The notes: generated by a model not told the origin, from the sequence alone. A DNA stretch of 64,000 nt from Cohnella zeiphila (GCF_014212055.1 NZ_JACJVO010000001.1:1-64000); one strand, 5' to 3'; positions 8,475 to 18,375 are shown, numbered from the stretch's first letter. Program-made: numbers and translations.

Positions 8475-10268
8475 ATGACTTTAAGCACGCTTTTGATGCT
8501 CGTTCAGGTGTTCTTCGCTGTCGTGATCGGCGTTTATTTCTGGAATCTGCTGCGGAATCAGAAAACGAACCGTACGGCCGTCGACCGCGAATCGCGCAAA
8601 GAGATGGACAAATTGCGCAAGCTGCGCTCGATCTCCTTGACGAAGCCGCTGTCGGAAAGGACTCGCCCGGCGGCGATGACCGACATCGTCGGCCAGAAGG
8701 AAGGGCTGCGCGCGCTCAAGGCGGCGCTTTGCAGCGGCAATCCGCAGCATGTGATCGTCTACGGTCCGCCCGGCGTCGGCAAGACGGCAGCCGCTCGCGT
8801 CATTCTGGAAGAAGCGAAGAAGAACGCTTCGTCGCCGTTCCGTCTGGACGCCAAGTTCACCGAGATCGACGCGACGACGGCCCGGTTCGACGAGCGCGGG
8901 ATCGCCGATCCGCTGATCGGGTCGGTGCACGATCCGATCTACCAAGGCGCCGGCGCGATGGGCGTCGCCGGCATTCCCCAGCCGAAGCCGGGGGCGGTGA
9001 CGAAAGCGCACGGGGGCATTCTGTTTATCGACGAGATCGGCGAACTTCATCCCATCCAAATGAACAAGCTGCTGAAGGTGCTGGAAGACCGCAAAGTTTA
9101 TTTGGAGAGTGCCTATTACCATGCGGAAGATCCGAACATTCCGCTGTACATTCACGATATTTTCCAAAACGGGCTTCCGGCCGACTTCCGTCTTGTCGGG
9201 GCGACGACGCGTTCGCCGAACGACCTTCCGCCGGCTCTTCGCAGCCGCTGCATGGAAATTTATTTCCGGCCGCTGCTTCCGGAGGAGATCGGACAGATCG
9301 CCGAGAACGCGATCGCCAAGATCGGATTCCCGCCCCAGCCGGATGCGGTCGAAGTCGTGAAGCATTACGCGACGAACGGACGGGAAGCCGTCAACATGAT
9401 CCAGCTGGCCGCCGGGCTGGCGTTGTCCGAGAACCGCCAAGGCGTATCGGCGGCCGATGTCGAATGGGTGGCGAACAGCAGCCAGCTGCCGCCTCGTCCC
9501 GACCGCAAGATTCCCATGGAGCCGAAGGTCGGGCTCGTCAACGGACTGGCCGTCTACGGTCCCAGCATGGGGGCGCTTCTGGAGATCGAAGTGACCGCCA
9601 TTCCCGTAACCGCTGGCAAAGGAACGTTCACGATTACCGGCGTCGTGGAGGAGGAGGAGCTGGGCGGCGGCCAGCGGACGCTTAGGCGCAAGAGCATGGC
9701 CAAGGGCTCGGTGGACAACGTGCTCACCGTGCTCCGCCGCTGCGGCCTGCAGCCGGAACGGTTCGACCTGCATATCAACTTCCCGGGCGGGACGCCGGTC
9801 GACGGCCCGTCCGCCGGGGTGGCGATGGCGGTGGCGATCGCGTCGGCGATGTCGAACCGGCCCGTCGACAACAAGATCGCGATGACCGGGGAGATCAGCA
9901 TCCACGGCCGGGTCAAGCCGGTCGGCGGCGTGGTGGCCAAAGTCGAAGCGGCCTTTCAGGCGGGCGCCGAGACGGTCATCATCCCGAAGGAGAACTGGCA
10001 GGCGATCTTCGAAGGGCTGGAAGGCGTGACGGTCATTCCGGCCGAGACGATCGACGAAGTTTTCCTGCGAATCTTCGGCGAAGAATTGGCCGGACGGCGC
10101 GACCTGGAAGTCGCGGATCGTCCGCTGCCCGAGTCTTTCCCGGCCGCGGCGCCGGTATCCGTGCTCCATGCCGGCGGCATTCCCGCCGAGACGCCGTCCG
10201 CGCCCGCGCATTATCCGCGGGACGGCGGACATTCCGCACCGAACGCCGGCGCGCCGGTCTCGGGCTGA
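8475..10268 (+). CDS. lonB: ATP-dependent protease LonB
   Basis: This 597-residue Lon-type protease has an N-terminal membrane segment (LLMLVQVFFAVVIGVYFW) instead of the LonA substrate domain. Walker A GPPGVGKT begins near residue 97 and Walker B is ILFIDEIGEL. The C-terminal peptidase domain has the catalytic Ser in DGPSAGV (~446) and the Lys in VVAKVEAA (~489). LonB acts in the forespore in B. subtilis. A Pro/Ala-rich tail of about 40 residues extends beyond the usual end. The upstream open frame from 8373 lacks a start signal; ATG 8475 follows AGGATGGGATAGG. Confidence 0.95.
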   Translation: MTLSTLLMLVQVFFAVVIGVYFWNLLRNQKTNRTAVDRESRKEMDKLRKLRSISLTKPLSERTRPAAMTDIVGQKEGLRALKAALCSGNPQHVIVYGPPGVGKTAAARVILEEAKKNASSPFRLDAKFTEIDATTARFDERGIADPLIGSVHDPIYQGAGAMGVAGIPQPKPGAVTKAHGGILFIDEIGELHPIQMNKLLKVLEDRKVYLESAYYHAEDPNIPLYIHDIFQNGLPADFRLVGATTRSPNDLPPALRSRCMEIYFRPLLPEEIGQIAENAIAKIGFPPQPDAVEVVKHYATNGREAVNMIQLAAGLALSENRQGVSAADVEWVANSSQLPPRPDRKIPMEPKVGLVNGLAVYGPSMGALLEIEVTAIPVTAGKGTFTITGVVEEEELGGGQRTLRRKSMAKGSVDNVLTVLRRCGLQPERFDLHINFPGGTPVDGPSAGVAMAVAIASAMSNRPVDNKIAMTGEISIHGRVKPVGGVVAKVEAAFQAGAETVIIPKENWQAIFEGLEGVTVIPAETIDEVFLRIFGEELAGRRDLEVADRPLPESFPAAAPVSVLHAGGIPAETPSAPAHYPRDGGHSAPNAGAPVSG

Positions 10269-10303
10269 AACAGCCGTAACCGCCGCAACCGCGGAATCCA
10301 TGA

Positions 10304-10334
10304 CTGAAGCCGTCCTTCGGGACGGCTTCTTTAT
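10304..10334 (+). terminator. Terminator of lonB
   Basis: GAAGCCGTCC-TTCG-GGACGGCTTC with a UUCG tetraloop, followed by TTTATAT. Confidence 0.85.
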
Positions 10335-10381
10335 ATGCCGGGAATAAGGCCGGGTGCGGAATGCGGCAGATTGTGTCCATT

Positions 10382-10410
10382 TTGCGGCGGCGGGTAACAT
10401 TTGATACAAT
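10382..10410 (+). promoter_or_regulatory. Sigma-A promoter of lonA
   Basis: TTGCGG (10382-10387), 17-base spacer, TACAAT (10405-10410), about 55 bases before lonA. No CtsR-type operator was seen. Confidence 0.65.
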
Positions 10411-10464
10411 GTTTGAAGGACCTTGAATGGCCCAATGCCAATACATCGATGGAGGTGCCGGATC

Positions 10465-12900
10465 ATGGGCTCGAATAAAACCAAAAGCCGTTCTCTGCCC
10501 TTGCTGCCCTTGAGAGGGCTCCTGGTCTACCCAAGCATGGTGCTGCATCTGGACGTCGGTCGGGAGAAGTCGGTCAAAGCGCTGGAACAATGCATGGTCG
10601 ACGATCACATGATCCTGCTCTGCTCGCAGTCGGAGGTCAACATCGAAGAGCCGACCCAGGAAGACATCTACCGCGTCGGCACGATTGCGAAAGTCCGCCA
10701 AATGCTCAAACTTCCGAACGGAACGATTCGCGTGCTGGTCGAAGGGGTCGTCCGCGCGGAGATCGAACAATATTTGCCTAACGATCAATTCTACGAAGTG
10801 GTCGCCCGCGAGCTGCCGGATCAGCTGAGCGGCGATTCGGAGCTGGACGCGCTCATGCGCGCCGTTCTCAGCCAGTTCGAGAATTACATCAACCTGTCCA
10901 AGAAAGTGACGCCGGAGACGCTGGCGGCCGTCTCGGACATCGAGGAGCCGGGCCGTCTGGCGGACGTCATCACGAGCCACTTGTCGCTCAAGATCAAGGA
11001 TAAGCAGGAGATCCTCGAGACGGTGGACGTTCGCGAGCGGCTCGAGAAGCTGCTCGATTTCCTGAACAACGAGCGCGAGGTGCTCGAGCTCGAGCGCAAG
11101 ATCAGCCAGCGCGTCAAGAAGCAGATGGAGAAGACGCAGAAGGAATACTACCTTCGCGAGCAGATGAAGGCGATTCAGAAGGAACTCGGCGAGAAGGAAG
11201 GGCGCGCCGGCGAGGTCGAGGAGCTGCGCAATCAGCTGGCCGAAGCGAAGCTGCCCGAGAAGATGGCGGCCAAAGTCGAGAAGGAGATCGACCGGCTCGA
11301 GAAAATGCCGGCTTCCTCGGCCGAAGGCGGCGTCATCCGCACTTATGTCGAATGGGTACTTGCGCTTCCGTGGAGCAAAGAGACGGAGGACCATCTGGAC
11401 ATCGCCAAGGCGGAGGAGCTCTTGGACGAGGAGCATTCCGGCCTGGAGAAGCCCAAGGAACGGGTGCTCGAATATTTGGCGGTTCAACAGCTCGTCAAAA
11501 AGCTGAAAGGACCGATCCTGTGCTTCGTCGGCCCCCCGGGGGTCGGCAAGACGTCGCTCGGCCGCTCGGTCGCCAAATCGCTCGGCCGGGAATTCGTCCG
11601 GGTGTCGCTCGGCGGGGTGCGCGACGAAGCGGAGATCCGCGGCCACCGCAGAACGTACGTCGGCGCGATGCCGGGACGAATCATCCAGGGGATGCGTACC
11701 GCAGGCACCCAGAACCCGGTCTTCCTGCTGGACGAGATCGACAAGATGGCGATGGACTTCCGCGGCGACCCGGCTTCGGCGATGCTCGAAGTGCTCGATC
11801 CGGAGCAGAACGCCACGTTCAGCGACCATTACATCGAGATGCCGTTCGATCTGTCCAAAGTCATGTTCATTACGACGGCCAACGCCGTGCATCATATCCC
11901 GCGTCCGCTGCTCGACCGGATGGAGGTTCTCTACATCCCGGGCTACACGGAGCTGGAGAAGCTGGAGATCGCCCGCAAGCACCTGCTGCCGAAGCAGAAG
12001 CGCGATCACGGCCTGGAAGACGAGCAGCTCGTCATCGACCCGGAGACGCTGCAGCAGCTCATTCGCGATTACACGCGGGAATCGGGCGTGCGCAACCTGG
12101 AGCAGCAGCTCGCCTCGATCTGCCGGAAGGCGGCCAAGCGGATCGTCGCCGACCCGGATGCCGCGCCGATCGTCATTGACAGCGAACGGCTGAAGGAATT
12201 CCTCGGCCCGTCCAAATTCCGGTACGGCATGGCCGAGCTGGAGGACCAGATCGGCGCCGTGACCGGCCTGGCCTGGACCGAAGTGGGCGGCGACACGCTC
12301 GTCATCGAAGTGACCGTCATGCCCGGAAGCGGCAAGCTCACGCTGACCGGCAAGCTGGGCGACGTCATGAAGGAATCCGCTCAGGCCGCGTTCAGCTACA
12401 TTCGCAGCCGCGCCAAAGAGTGGGGAATCGATCCCGCCTTCCATGAGAAGAACGACATTCATATTCATATTCCCGAAGGGGCGATTCCGAAGGACGGTCC
12501 GTCGGCGGGCATTACGATGGCTACCGCGCTCGTGTCGGCGCTGACCGGCCTGCGCGTCAATCGCGAGGTGGCGATGACCGGCGAGATCACGCTGCGCGGC
12601 CGTGTGCTGCCGATCGGCGGGTTGAAAGAGAAGTCGCTCGCCGCTCACCGCTTCGGTATCAAGAAGGTGCTCATCCCGAAGGACAACGAGCGCGATCTGC
12701 GCGACGTGCCCGACAGCATCAAGGCGGCGATGACGTTCGTACCGGTGTCCGGCATGGACGAAGTGCTCCGCCACGCCTTGTCCGATCCGCTGCCCGCAAT
12801 CGTTCCGGATGACGAAGAGCAGGCGTTCCCGCGCCAAACGTCCGCTCTGGCGGCGCCGGAAGAAGGGCGGGAGGACGTCCCGCCGCTCGGAACTCACTGA
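10465..12900 (+). CDS. lonA: ATP-dependent protease LonA
   Basis: The 811-residue product is a full-length Lon. The N-terminal LON substrate domain begins [17 protein letters not shown] coiled-coil region lies around 220-260, and the AAA+ module has Walker A GPPGVGKT near residue 356 and Walker [11 protein letters not shown]. The peptidase domain has the Ser in KDGPSAGI (~679) and the Lys in [10 protein letters not shown] (~722). ATG 10465 has GGAGGTG about 8 bases upstream; the open frame starts earlier, at 10423. The final ~25 residues are an extra tail relative to shorter Lon proteins. engB follows after 20 bases. Confidence 0.97.
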   Translation: MGSNKTKSRSLPLLPLRGLLVYPSMVLHLDVGREKSVKALEQCMVDDHMILLCSQSEVNIEEPTQEDIYRVGTIAKVRQMLKLPNGTIRVLVEGVVRAEIEQYLPNDQFYEVVARELPDQLSGDSELDALMRAVLSQFENYINLSKKVTPETLAAVSDIEEPGRLADVITSHLSLKIKDKQEILETVDVRERLEKLLDFLNNEREVLELERKISQRVKKQMEKTQKEYYLREQMKAIQKELGEKEGRAGEVEELRNQLAEAKLPEKMAAKVEKEIDRLEKMPASSAEGGVIRTYVEWVLALPWSKETEDHLDIAKAEELLDEEHSGLEKPKERVLEYLAVQQLVKKLKGPILCFVGPPGVGKTSLGRSVAKSLGREFVRVSLGGVRDEAEIRGHRRTYVGAMPGRIIQGMRTAGTQNPVFLLDEIDKMAMDFRGDPASAMLEVLDPEQNATFSDHYIEMPFDLSKVMFITTANAVHHIPRPLLDRMEVLYIPGYTELEKLEIARKHLLPKQKRDHGLEDEQLVIDPETLQQLIRDYTRESGVRNLEQQLASICRKAAKRIVADPDAAPIVIDSERLKEFLGPSKFRYGMAELEDQIGAVTGLAWTEVGGDTLVIEVTVMPGSGKLTLTGKLGDVMKESAQAAFSYIRSRAKEWGIDPAFHEKNDIHIHIPEGAIPKDGPSAGITMATALVSALTGLRVNREVAMTGEITLRGRVLPIGGLKEKSLAAHRFGIKKVLIPKDNERDLRDVPDSIKAAMTFVPVSGMDEVLRHALSDPLPAIVPDDEEQAFPRQTSALAAPEEGREDVPPLGTH

Positions 12901-12920
12901 CAGGAGACAAGGACGAAGCG

Positions 12921-13565
12921 ATGATCATTAAATCCAGCGAATTTGTCATCAGCGCGGTCGGGCCGAAGCAATATCCCGACGAGGGCTTGCCGGAGGTGGC
13001 GCTCGCGGGCCGATCGAACGTCGGCAAATCGTCGCTGATCAACCGGATGCTGCTGCGGAAGAACTTGGCCCGGACGAGTTCGCAGCCGGGCAAGACGCAG
13101 CAGCTGAACTATTACCGGATCAACGAAGAGCTGTTCTTCGTGGACGTTCCCGGATACGGGTACGCTCGGGTATCGAAGACGGAACGGGAAGCGTGGGGGA
13201 GGATGATCGAAGCGTATCTCCGCAAGCGGGAGACGCTTCGGCTCGTCATCCTGCTCGTCGACTTGCGCCATCCTCCCAGCGCCCTGGACCGTTCCATGTA
13301 CGACTGGCTGTCCCACTACGGCATCCCGCTCTGCGTCGTGGCCACGAAGGCCGACAAGCTCGGCCGCAGCCAGCTCCCCAAACACGCCAAGCAAGTGCGG
13401 GAGACGCTCGGCATGCCCCGTTCGCAGCCGCTGATCCTGTTCTCGTCCGAGACGGGACAGGGAAGGGACGAATTATGGAGCTTGATCGAGCAATCTGCCG
13501 ATTTGGCCGCAAAGTCCCCCTCGGAGCCGCAGAATGACCCGCAGGAAACCGAGGATAACGGGTAA
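12921..13565 (+). CDS. engB: Ribosome biogenesis GTP-binding protein EngB/YsxC
   Basis: The 214-residue TRAFAC GTPase is required for assembly of the 50S subunit. The motifs are in order: G1 [10 protein letters not shown]2-region [10 protein letters not shown]3 DVPGYG, G4 TKADK. An AGGAG site precedes the ATG. It follows lonA by 20 bases with no terminator, the same lonA-ysxC pairing as in B. subtilis. Confidence 0.97.
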   Translation: MIIKSSEFVISAVGPKQYPDEGLPEVALAGRSNVGKSSLINRMLLRKNLARTSSQPGKTQQLNYYRINEELFFVDVPGYGYARVSKTEREAWGRMIEAYLRKRETLRLVILLVDLRHPPSALDRSMYDWLSHYGIPLCVVATKADKLGRSQLPKHAKQVRETLGMPRSQPLILFSSETGQGRDELWSLIEQSADLAAKSPSEPQNDPQETEDNG

Positions 13566-13719
13566 AAGCCGGAGAAGATTACGGCAGGAATCGTTTTTTA
13601 CGAGTATATCCGGGAATATCGCGGTTCGGGCGTGGGCGGCCTTTTCGGAATTATCGTATAATAAAGGGGAACCATGAAGCAGTCACCTTCGTTAGCAAAA
13701 TGGAATTGAGGAGATTTCT

Positions 13720-14310
13720 ATGGCTGAGCGAGTAGCCACGGAGTATGTCAATGCCAGTCTGACCGTGACGGAAGCCGAAATGACCCTTCTTTTCACCTTG
13801 TGCGAGACGCAGCAGCTACGTCTGCAAGTGTTCGTTCTGGATAACGGGAATCAAGAGATTGTCCTGGAAGACCGCGGCGGAGGCGAAGCCATCCGGCTGA
13901 CCTTCGAACGCGACGGACGGGGCTACCGGTGCGTGCTGTCGTGCCGGGTCGTAAAGCCTACTTTGACCAACGCTTTGCGCAAGCTCGTATCCACCTTCCG
14001 GGGGGATGCGGTCGTCAACCGGATCTACCCGACTTTCACAATGGTCTACCATTATTTGCAGGGCAAAGTCATTCGCATCGTCGAGATCAAAGGCAACGAA
14101 CTGCGCACGGTGTTCGAGCAGCGGGATACGCTCGGATGGCTGGAAGCGCAATTCAAGCGCCAGGCGGTCGAAGAGGAGATCGGCATTTTGCGCGCTGCCG
14201 TGAACGAGTGGCTCGACAAGCGCAATCGCGCCGGTTCCCCCGAGGAGATCGCCGAGATCGATGAACGGCTGAAAGCCCACAGCCGACTGTTGTTCGCTTT
14301 GGAGGCGTGA
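13720..14310 (+). CDS. Conserved protein of unknown function, Paenibacillus-type
   Basis: The 196-residue soluble protein begins MAERVATEYVNASLTVTEAEM. Its N-terminal half is beta-rich with a low-complexity-free LRLQVFVLDNGNQEIVLED pattern. It then has a VVNRIYPTFTMVYHY-QGKVIRIVEI block and a helical C-terminus (residues ~140-196). No catalytic motif is visible. I recall similar proteins in Paenibacillus, sometimes given unhelpful peptide-synthetase names; nothing here supports that function. A TATAAT at 13657-13662 is a likely -10, and a terminator follows, so it is a one-gene unit. Confidence 0.7.
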   Translation: MAERVATEYVNASLTVTEAEMTLLFTLCETQQLRLQVFVLDNGNQEIVLEDRGGGEAIRLTFERDGRGYRCVLSCRVVKPTLTNALRKLVSTFRGDAVVNRIYPTFTMVYHYLQGKVIRIVEIKGNELRTVFEQRDTLGWLEAQFKRQAVEEEIGILRAAVNEWLDKRNRAGSPEEIAEIDERLKAHSRLLFALEA

Positions 14311-14346
14311 AACGGTCCGTTTCCTGCCCGGCACCATCATCTTACG

Positions 14347-14383
14347 CAGCCTTGCCGCATCCCGTGCGGCGGGCTTTTTTGTT
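14347..14383 (+). terminator. Terminator of the 13720 gene
   Basis: GCCTTGCCGC-ATCCC-GTGCGGCGGGC is an imperfect stem followed by TTTTTTGTTTTTTC. Confidence 0.75.
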
Positions 14384-14478
14384 TTTTCGGAATTCTCTTT
14401 ACCTAAATTTTAACAACCACCCCTTTGCGAAGAGCGTCTAAATATTGGGATCGATGCATAAAAACGGGGGTGCTTTTT

Positions 14479-15963
14479 TTGAGAAAACGGTTGGTTGCGC
14501 CGCTGGCGTTAACGGTTGCGGCGGCGGTCGCAATGGGAGGATGCAGCGGGAGCGGAAGCTCGGGAGAGGACAAGCTGAAGCCGCTTGGCAAGGACGAACA
14601 GGCGACGATTAAGGTAATGTTCTATGACGAAAGCGCCTTTTTCCAGGAGTACGGAAGTTTGTTCATCAGCAAATTTCCGAACATCGACGTTCAGGTCGTC
14701 AACATGCAGACGCTCTATAACACGGGCGTTTACACGGAAGATTCGATTTACAAATTTATCGACCAGCAAAAGCCGGACGTGCTCATGCTGTCTCCGGACC
14801 AGTACGAGAAGATGGCAACCGACGGCAAGCTGTACGAACTCGATTCCGTCATCAAACAGGACAAGTTCGATACGGAAGGCATTCAACCGGCCATTCTGAA
14901 GCTGCTTCGGGACAAGGGCAACGGCACCCTGTACGGGCTCAGCCCGTCTTTCAGCAACAGCGCGCTATTCTATAACAAGGATCTGTTTGAGAAGTACGGC
15001 ATCGAGCCTCCAACCGACTCCATGAGCTGGGACGAGATTCTGACATTGGCCGAACGTTTCCCGACCGACGGATCTGATAAGGATCGGATCTACGGCTTCG
15101 GCGTGCAAAATTACGGATCGATTATCGATATGGCCTATCAGATCGGCTCTACGAACGGTTTGCGGGTATTAAGCCCCGACGGCAGTCAGGTAACGATGAA
15201 TACGGACGCCTGGAAACAAGTGTTTCAAACCGTCGCGAAGGCTGCCGCTTCCAAGGCGATTAGGCTTCCTTCGAATAACATGGCGAACGGAAGCATGACG
15301 ATGGAGGAATATTACAACCGTGATCCGTTCATCTCTGGCAAAACGGCGATGTACGTAGGCTATTCCTATGACGTTCAGAATATCAAGCAGGCCAAATCTT
15401 CAATGCCCGACAAGAAGCTGAATTGGGGAATCGTCACCGCGCCGGTCGATCCGAATAACCGAGGGCAAAGCAACTCGTTCAGCTTGAGCAACGTCTTCGC
15501 GGTGAACGCTCAATCTCCGAACCTCCGAGCAGCATGGGAGTTCGTCAAATATATCGATAGCGAGGATTTCGCTCGAGTCAAATCGAAGTCCTCCAATTCC
15601 GGGAACTTGCTAAGCCGAACCGCCTACAATCCGGATGTGGACGGCGTCAGCCTGGAACCGTTCTACAAGCTGGAACCGGTATCCGATCCCGTCTATTCGC
15701 TTGATAAAGCCCCTGCGAGCTTCTATGGGCTGTTCATGCCGATTCTGCAGGACGAGCTTCAAGCGGTCATCGACGGCAAGAAGACGCTTGACGAGGCGTC
15801 GGCCGATATTCAAAGCAGAGCCCAGGAGGCGCTCGTAAAGGCCAAAAAGCAGGACGAAGAGGCCAAAGCCAAGCAGCAGGCATCCGCTGCTTCGGCCGAT
15901 GTATCGTCCGGTTCGGCCGCCGCGAGCGCATCGGCTTCGGCGTCCGCGACTGACGAACCGTGA
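14479..15963 (+). CDS. Extracellular solute-binding lipoprotein (ABC family 1 type)
   Basis: The product has 494 residues from the TTG at 14479, which has GGGGG 8 bases upstream; the open frame itself begins at 14425. The start gives a proper lipoprotein signal: LRKRLV, a hydrophobic stretch, then AMGGC as lipobox. The body resembles sugar or oligosaccharide-binding proteins, with motifs such as LYGLSPSFSNSALFYNKDLFEKYG and a conserved WDEILTLAE region. The last ~60 residues are Ala/Ser/Lys-rich and probably disordered. No permease or ATPase genes are adjacent, so it is an orphan binding protein; substrate unknown. Confidence 0.85.
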   Translation: MRKRLVAPLALTVAAAVAMGGCSGSGSSGEDKLKPLGKDEQATIKVMFYDESAFFQEYGSLFISKFPNIDVQVVNMQTLYNTGVYTEDSIYKFIDQQKPDVLMLSPDQYEKMATDGKLYELDSVIKQDKFDTEGIQPAILKLLRDKGNGTLYGLSPSFSNSALFYNKDLFEKYGIEPPTDSMSWDEILTLAERFPTDGSDKDRIYGFGVQNYGSIIDMAYQIGSTNGLRVLSPDGSQVTMNTDAWKQVFQTVAKAAASKAIRLPSNNMANGSMTMEEYYNRDPFISGKTAMYVGYSYDVQNIKQAKSSMPDKKLNWGIVTAPVDPNNRGQSNSFSLSNVFAVNAQSPNLRAAWEFVKYIDSEDFARVKSKSSNSGNLLSRTAYNPDVDGVSLEPFYKLEPVSDPVYSLDKAPASFYGLFMPILQDELQAVIDGKKTLDEASADIQSRAQEALVKAKKQDEEAKAKQQASAASADVSSGSAAASASASASATDEP

Positions 15964-16092
15964 CCTGAAAAAGTGTCCGAAGCCCGTCACAGACGCACCG
16001 CGCGAAAATCGGTTCGGAACGCGGCCCGAACGTGAAAAAACGCCCATTTGGACGCTGCAGGCGCCCGCTGCCGAAAGCAGCGAAAAAAAGGG

Positions 16093-16135
16093 TTGCAATT
16101 CGGGCGGATAGATGTTATTTTTATTTTCGTTGACA
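16093..16135 (+). promoter_or_regulatory. Promoter region of speD
   Basis: TTGCAA (16093-16098), 17-base spacer, TATTTT (16116-16121) is one candidate. A second -35, TTGACA at 16130-16135, has only weak -10 matches downstream. Either gives a leader of more than 100 bases. Confidence 0.45.
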
Positions 16136-16139
16136 ACAC

Positions 16140-16262
16140 AATAGGAACCAGGATTCACTCAGGAACGGATTGCGAGAGTGTGCAAATTCCCTCAAGCAGT
16201 GAATGACGTAGGTCCTAGCGGATGAAATCAGGTTCACATTTTATTCCTAGGAAGGGGGAACC
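16140..16262 (+). promoter_or_regulatory. Structured 5' leader of speD, candidate cis-regulatory RNA
   Basis: ATTCACT (16153-16159) can pair with AGTGAAT (16198-16204), enclosing a second stem (TTGC/GCAA extended by GGA/TCC). Further on, GGTTC (16231-16235) can pair with GAACC (16258-16262), placing the palindrome TTCCTAGGAA and the GAAGGGGG ribosome binding site in its loop. CCTAG near 16213 could alternatively pair with CTAGG near 16247. No known riboswitch consensus was recognised. Confidence 0.4.
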
Positions 16263-16267
16263 GAAAG

Positions 16268-16666
16268 ATGGAATACTCTACTTTCGGACGACACGTTGCA
16301 GTTGATACTTGGGGAGTCGATTTCGACGTATTGAACGATTCGGAACTTCTCCAATCGCACATGGTGGAAGCTGCAGAAGCCTGCGGCGCGACCGTTCTTT
16401 CGGTGCAAGCGAAGCAATTCGAACCGCAAGGCGCCACGGTTCTCGTTATGTTGTCGGAGAGCCATCTCTCCATTCACACGTATCCTGAAAGAGGTTTTGC
16501 CGCCATCGACTGTTACACGTGCGGCGAGACGGTCGATCCGCAGCTTGCGATCGATTACCTGGTTAATGTGCTCAAGCCGGAGAGAACTTATGCCAAGAAG
16601 CTGATTCGCGGTCTCGGCGAGATGCAGGTCGAAGAGCCGAACCTCAAGCAAGTGGAATTGGTGTAA
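16268..16666 (+). CDS. speD: S-adenosylmethionine decarboxylase proenzyme
   Basis: The 132-residue bacterial class proenzyme supplies decarboxylated SAM for spermidine synthesis. Self-cleavage is expected between Glu64 and Ser65 in LSESHLSIHTYPE, producing the pyruvoyl group. Cys85 in DCYTCGE and His70 match active-site positions of the family. A GAAGGGGG site precedes the ATG. It is a single-gene unit with a long leader and its own terminator; speE is not adjacent. Confidence 0.96.
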   Translation: MEYSTFGRHVAVDTWGVDFDVLNDSELLQSHMVEAAEACGATVLSVQAKQFEPQGATVLVMLSESHLSIHTYPERGFAAIDCYTCGETVDPQLAIDYLVNVLKPERTYAKKLIRGLGEMQVEEPNLKQVELV

Positions 16667-16694
16667 CCATAACCAAAGCAATAACGCGAACGTA

Positions 16695-16729
16695 TGCTAA
16701 GCCACGGGGATGATCCCCGTGGCTTTTTA
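16695..16729 (+). terminator. Terminator of speD
   Basis: TAAGCCACGGGGA-TGA-TCCCCGTGGCTTTTTA is a near-perfect 12 bp stem with a T-run. Confidence 0.9.
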
Positions 16730-16861
16730 GCGGAGCGAAAGGCGCCGCAAGGGCGAAGCGGCGGGAATAGTTTCTGTGCGATTCGCCAACAATAGGTAAA
16801 ATACGAGCTCCATGTTCGCAAAGTTTTCATAACTTCCGGGCGCGATGGCCCGATGGAACTA

Positions 16862-16870
16862 TGCTATAAT
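16862..16870 (+). promoter_or_regulatory. Extended -10 promoter of the hem operon
   Basis: TGC-TATAAT with no good -35 lies about 50 bases before hemA. Confidence 0.6.
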
Positions 16871-16920
16871 AGGTCAAGACATGCCGGATATCAGGCGACT
16901 TGAACAAGAAAGGCAGGTGA

Positions 16921-18324
16921 ATGCTCGTGCATCTGATCGTGGTCGGGTTGAATTACCGGACGGCGCCCGTCGAAGTCAGGGAACGGTTCGCGCTATCGGA
17001 GACGGATTTGCCGCTTGCGCTCGAGTCGCTCAAGCAGACGACGGGCATTCTGGAGGGCGTGATCGTCGCCACCTGCAACCGAACGGAGATTTATGCGGTC
17101 GTCGACCGGCACACGCTGTGCGGACATTATATCCGTTCGTTCATGGAGACGTGGTTCAACGTTCCCCGGACGGAGTTCAACCCCTACTTGTATATGTACG
17201 AAGACGAGCGAATGATCGAGCATCTGTTCCGGGTCGCGTGCGGATTGGACTCGATGGTGATCGGAGAGACGCAAATCCTCGGTCAGGTGAGGGACGCTTT
17301 CCTCCTTGCTCAGGAGCAGAAAGCGACGGGGACGCTGTTCAATCGGCTGTTCAAGCAGGCCGTAACCGTAGCGAAGCGGGCCCAGAGCGAGACGTCGATC
17401 GGCGAGAACGCGGTATCCGTCAGCTATGCGGCGGTGGAGCTCGGCAAGCGCATTTTCGGACGGTTCGACAACAAGAAGATCATGATTCTCGGCGCCGGCA
17501 AAATGAGCGAGTTGACCGCGAAGCATCTCAGCTCGGCCGGAGCGAAGGAAGTGCTCGTGGTCAACCGGACGGTGGCCCGGGCCGAGGAGCTCGCACGCAA
17601 ATTCGACGGCGTCGCTCTGTCGATGGATCAGGCGATCGGAAGACTGCATGAGGCGGACATCATCATCAGCAGTACCGGCGCGAAGCGGTTCGTGCTGAAC
17701 CGTTCAACCGTCGAAGAAGCGATGTCGGGGCGGAAGCAGCGGCCGTTGTTCCTGATCGATATCGCCGTGCCGCGCGATATCGACCCGGCTTGCGGGGAGC
17801 TTCGCAACGTCTTCCTCTACGATATCGACGACTTGGAAGGCATTGTGGAGACGAACCTGGAGAACCGCCGGAAGGAAGCCGCCGTGATCGAGAAGATGAT
17901 CGCCGCCGAGCTGGCCGCTTACCAGGAATGGTACGGGACGCTGGGCGTGGCTCCGCTCATTCGCGGCTTGCAGGAGAAGGCGGCCGCCATTCATGAGCAG
18001 ACCTTGGACAGCCTGCTGCGAAAATTGCCGGATCTGGACGAACGGCAAGTCAAAGTCATTCGCAAGCTGACCAAGAGCATGCTCAGCCAGATGATTCACG
18101 ATCCGATTCTTCGCGTCAAGGAAACGGCCGCCGTCAAACGGGGAGACGCGATGATGGATGCGTTCGTCCAGCTTTTCGCGCTGGAAGAGGACGTCGCCCG
18201 CATCGAGGCGGAGATGCAAGCCGGGGAGAACGCGAACGCGGCTTCCAAGGCGGAGCCGAAAACGGCGGACAAAGCGTACGAGACTCCCTCGATTCTCTCG
18301 CAATTGGCGGGCGTGCTTCGCTGA
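16921..18324 (+). CDS. hemA: Glutamyl-tRNA reductase
   Basis: The 467-residue product catalyses the first committed step of C5 tetrapyrrole synthesis: glutamyl-tRNA to glutamate-1-semialdehyde. The catalytic domain includes the Cys in VATCNRTEIY (about residue 50). GLDSMVIGETQILGQ is the family signature, the NADPH-binding domain has ILGAGKMSE, and the dimerization helix is C-terminal. A GTG at 16927 is an equally good start: AGGTG lies 7 bases before it, and it would begin MHLIVVG like relatives. First gene of a heme/siroheme operon. Confidence 0.97.
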   Translation: MLVHLIVVGLNYRTAPVEVRERFALSETDLPLALESLKQTTGILEGVIVATCNRTEIYAVVDRHTLCGHYIRSFMETWFNVPRTEFNPYLYMYEDERMIEHLFRVACGLDSMVIGETQILGQVRDAFLLAQEQKATGTLFNRLFKQAVTVAKRAQSETSIGENAVSVSYAAVELGKRIFGRFDNKKIMILGAGKMSELTAKHLSSAGAKEVLVVNRTVARAEELARKFDGVALSMDQAIGRLHEADIIISSTGAKRFVLNRSTVEEAMSGRKQRPLFLIDIAVPRDIDPACGELRNVFLYDIDDLEGIVETNLENRRKEAAVIEKMIAAELAAYQEWYGTLGVAPLIRGLQEKAAAIHEQTLDSLLRKLPDLDERQVKVIRKLTKSMLSQMIHDPILRVKETAAVKRGDAMMDAFVQLFALEEDVARIEAEMQAGENANAASKAEPKTADKAYETPSILSQLAGVLR

Positions 18325-18375
18325 AGCGGCAAGGCGGGAGCCCGGCGCGGGAAGCGGAAGGGGGACGCCCCGAAC

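Noticed and set aside
8481..10484. 667-codon frame antisense to lonB
   Set aside because: Same reason: fully overlaps a certain gene and shows no protein-like features.
10033..12897. 954-codon open frame antisense to lonA
   Set aside because: It mirrors the codon pattern of lonA, has no ribosome binding site, and its translation is Arg/His/Leu-rich nonsense without domains. High GC makes such antisense frames common here.
13720..14310. Peptide-synthetase module
   Set aside because: At 196 residues with no adenylation, condensation or carrier motif, such a name has no sequence support.
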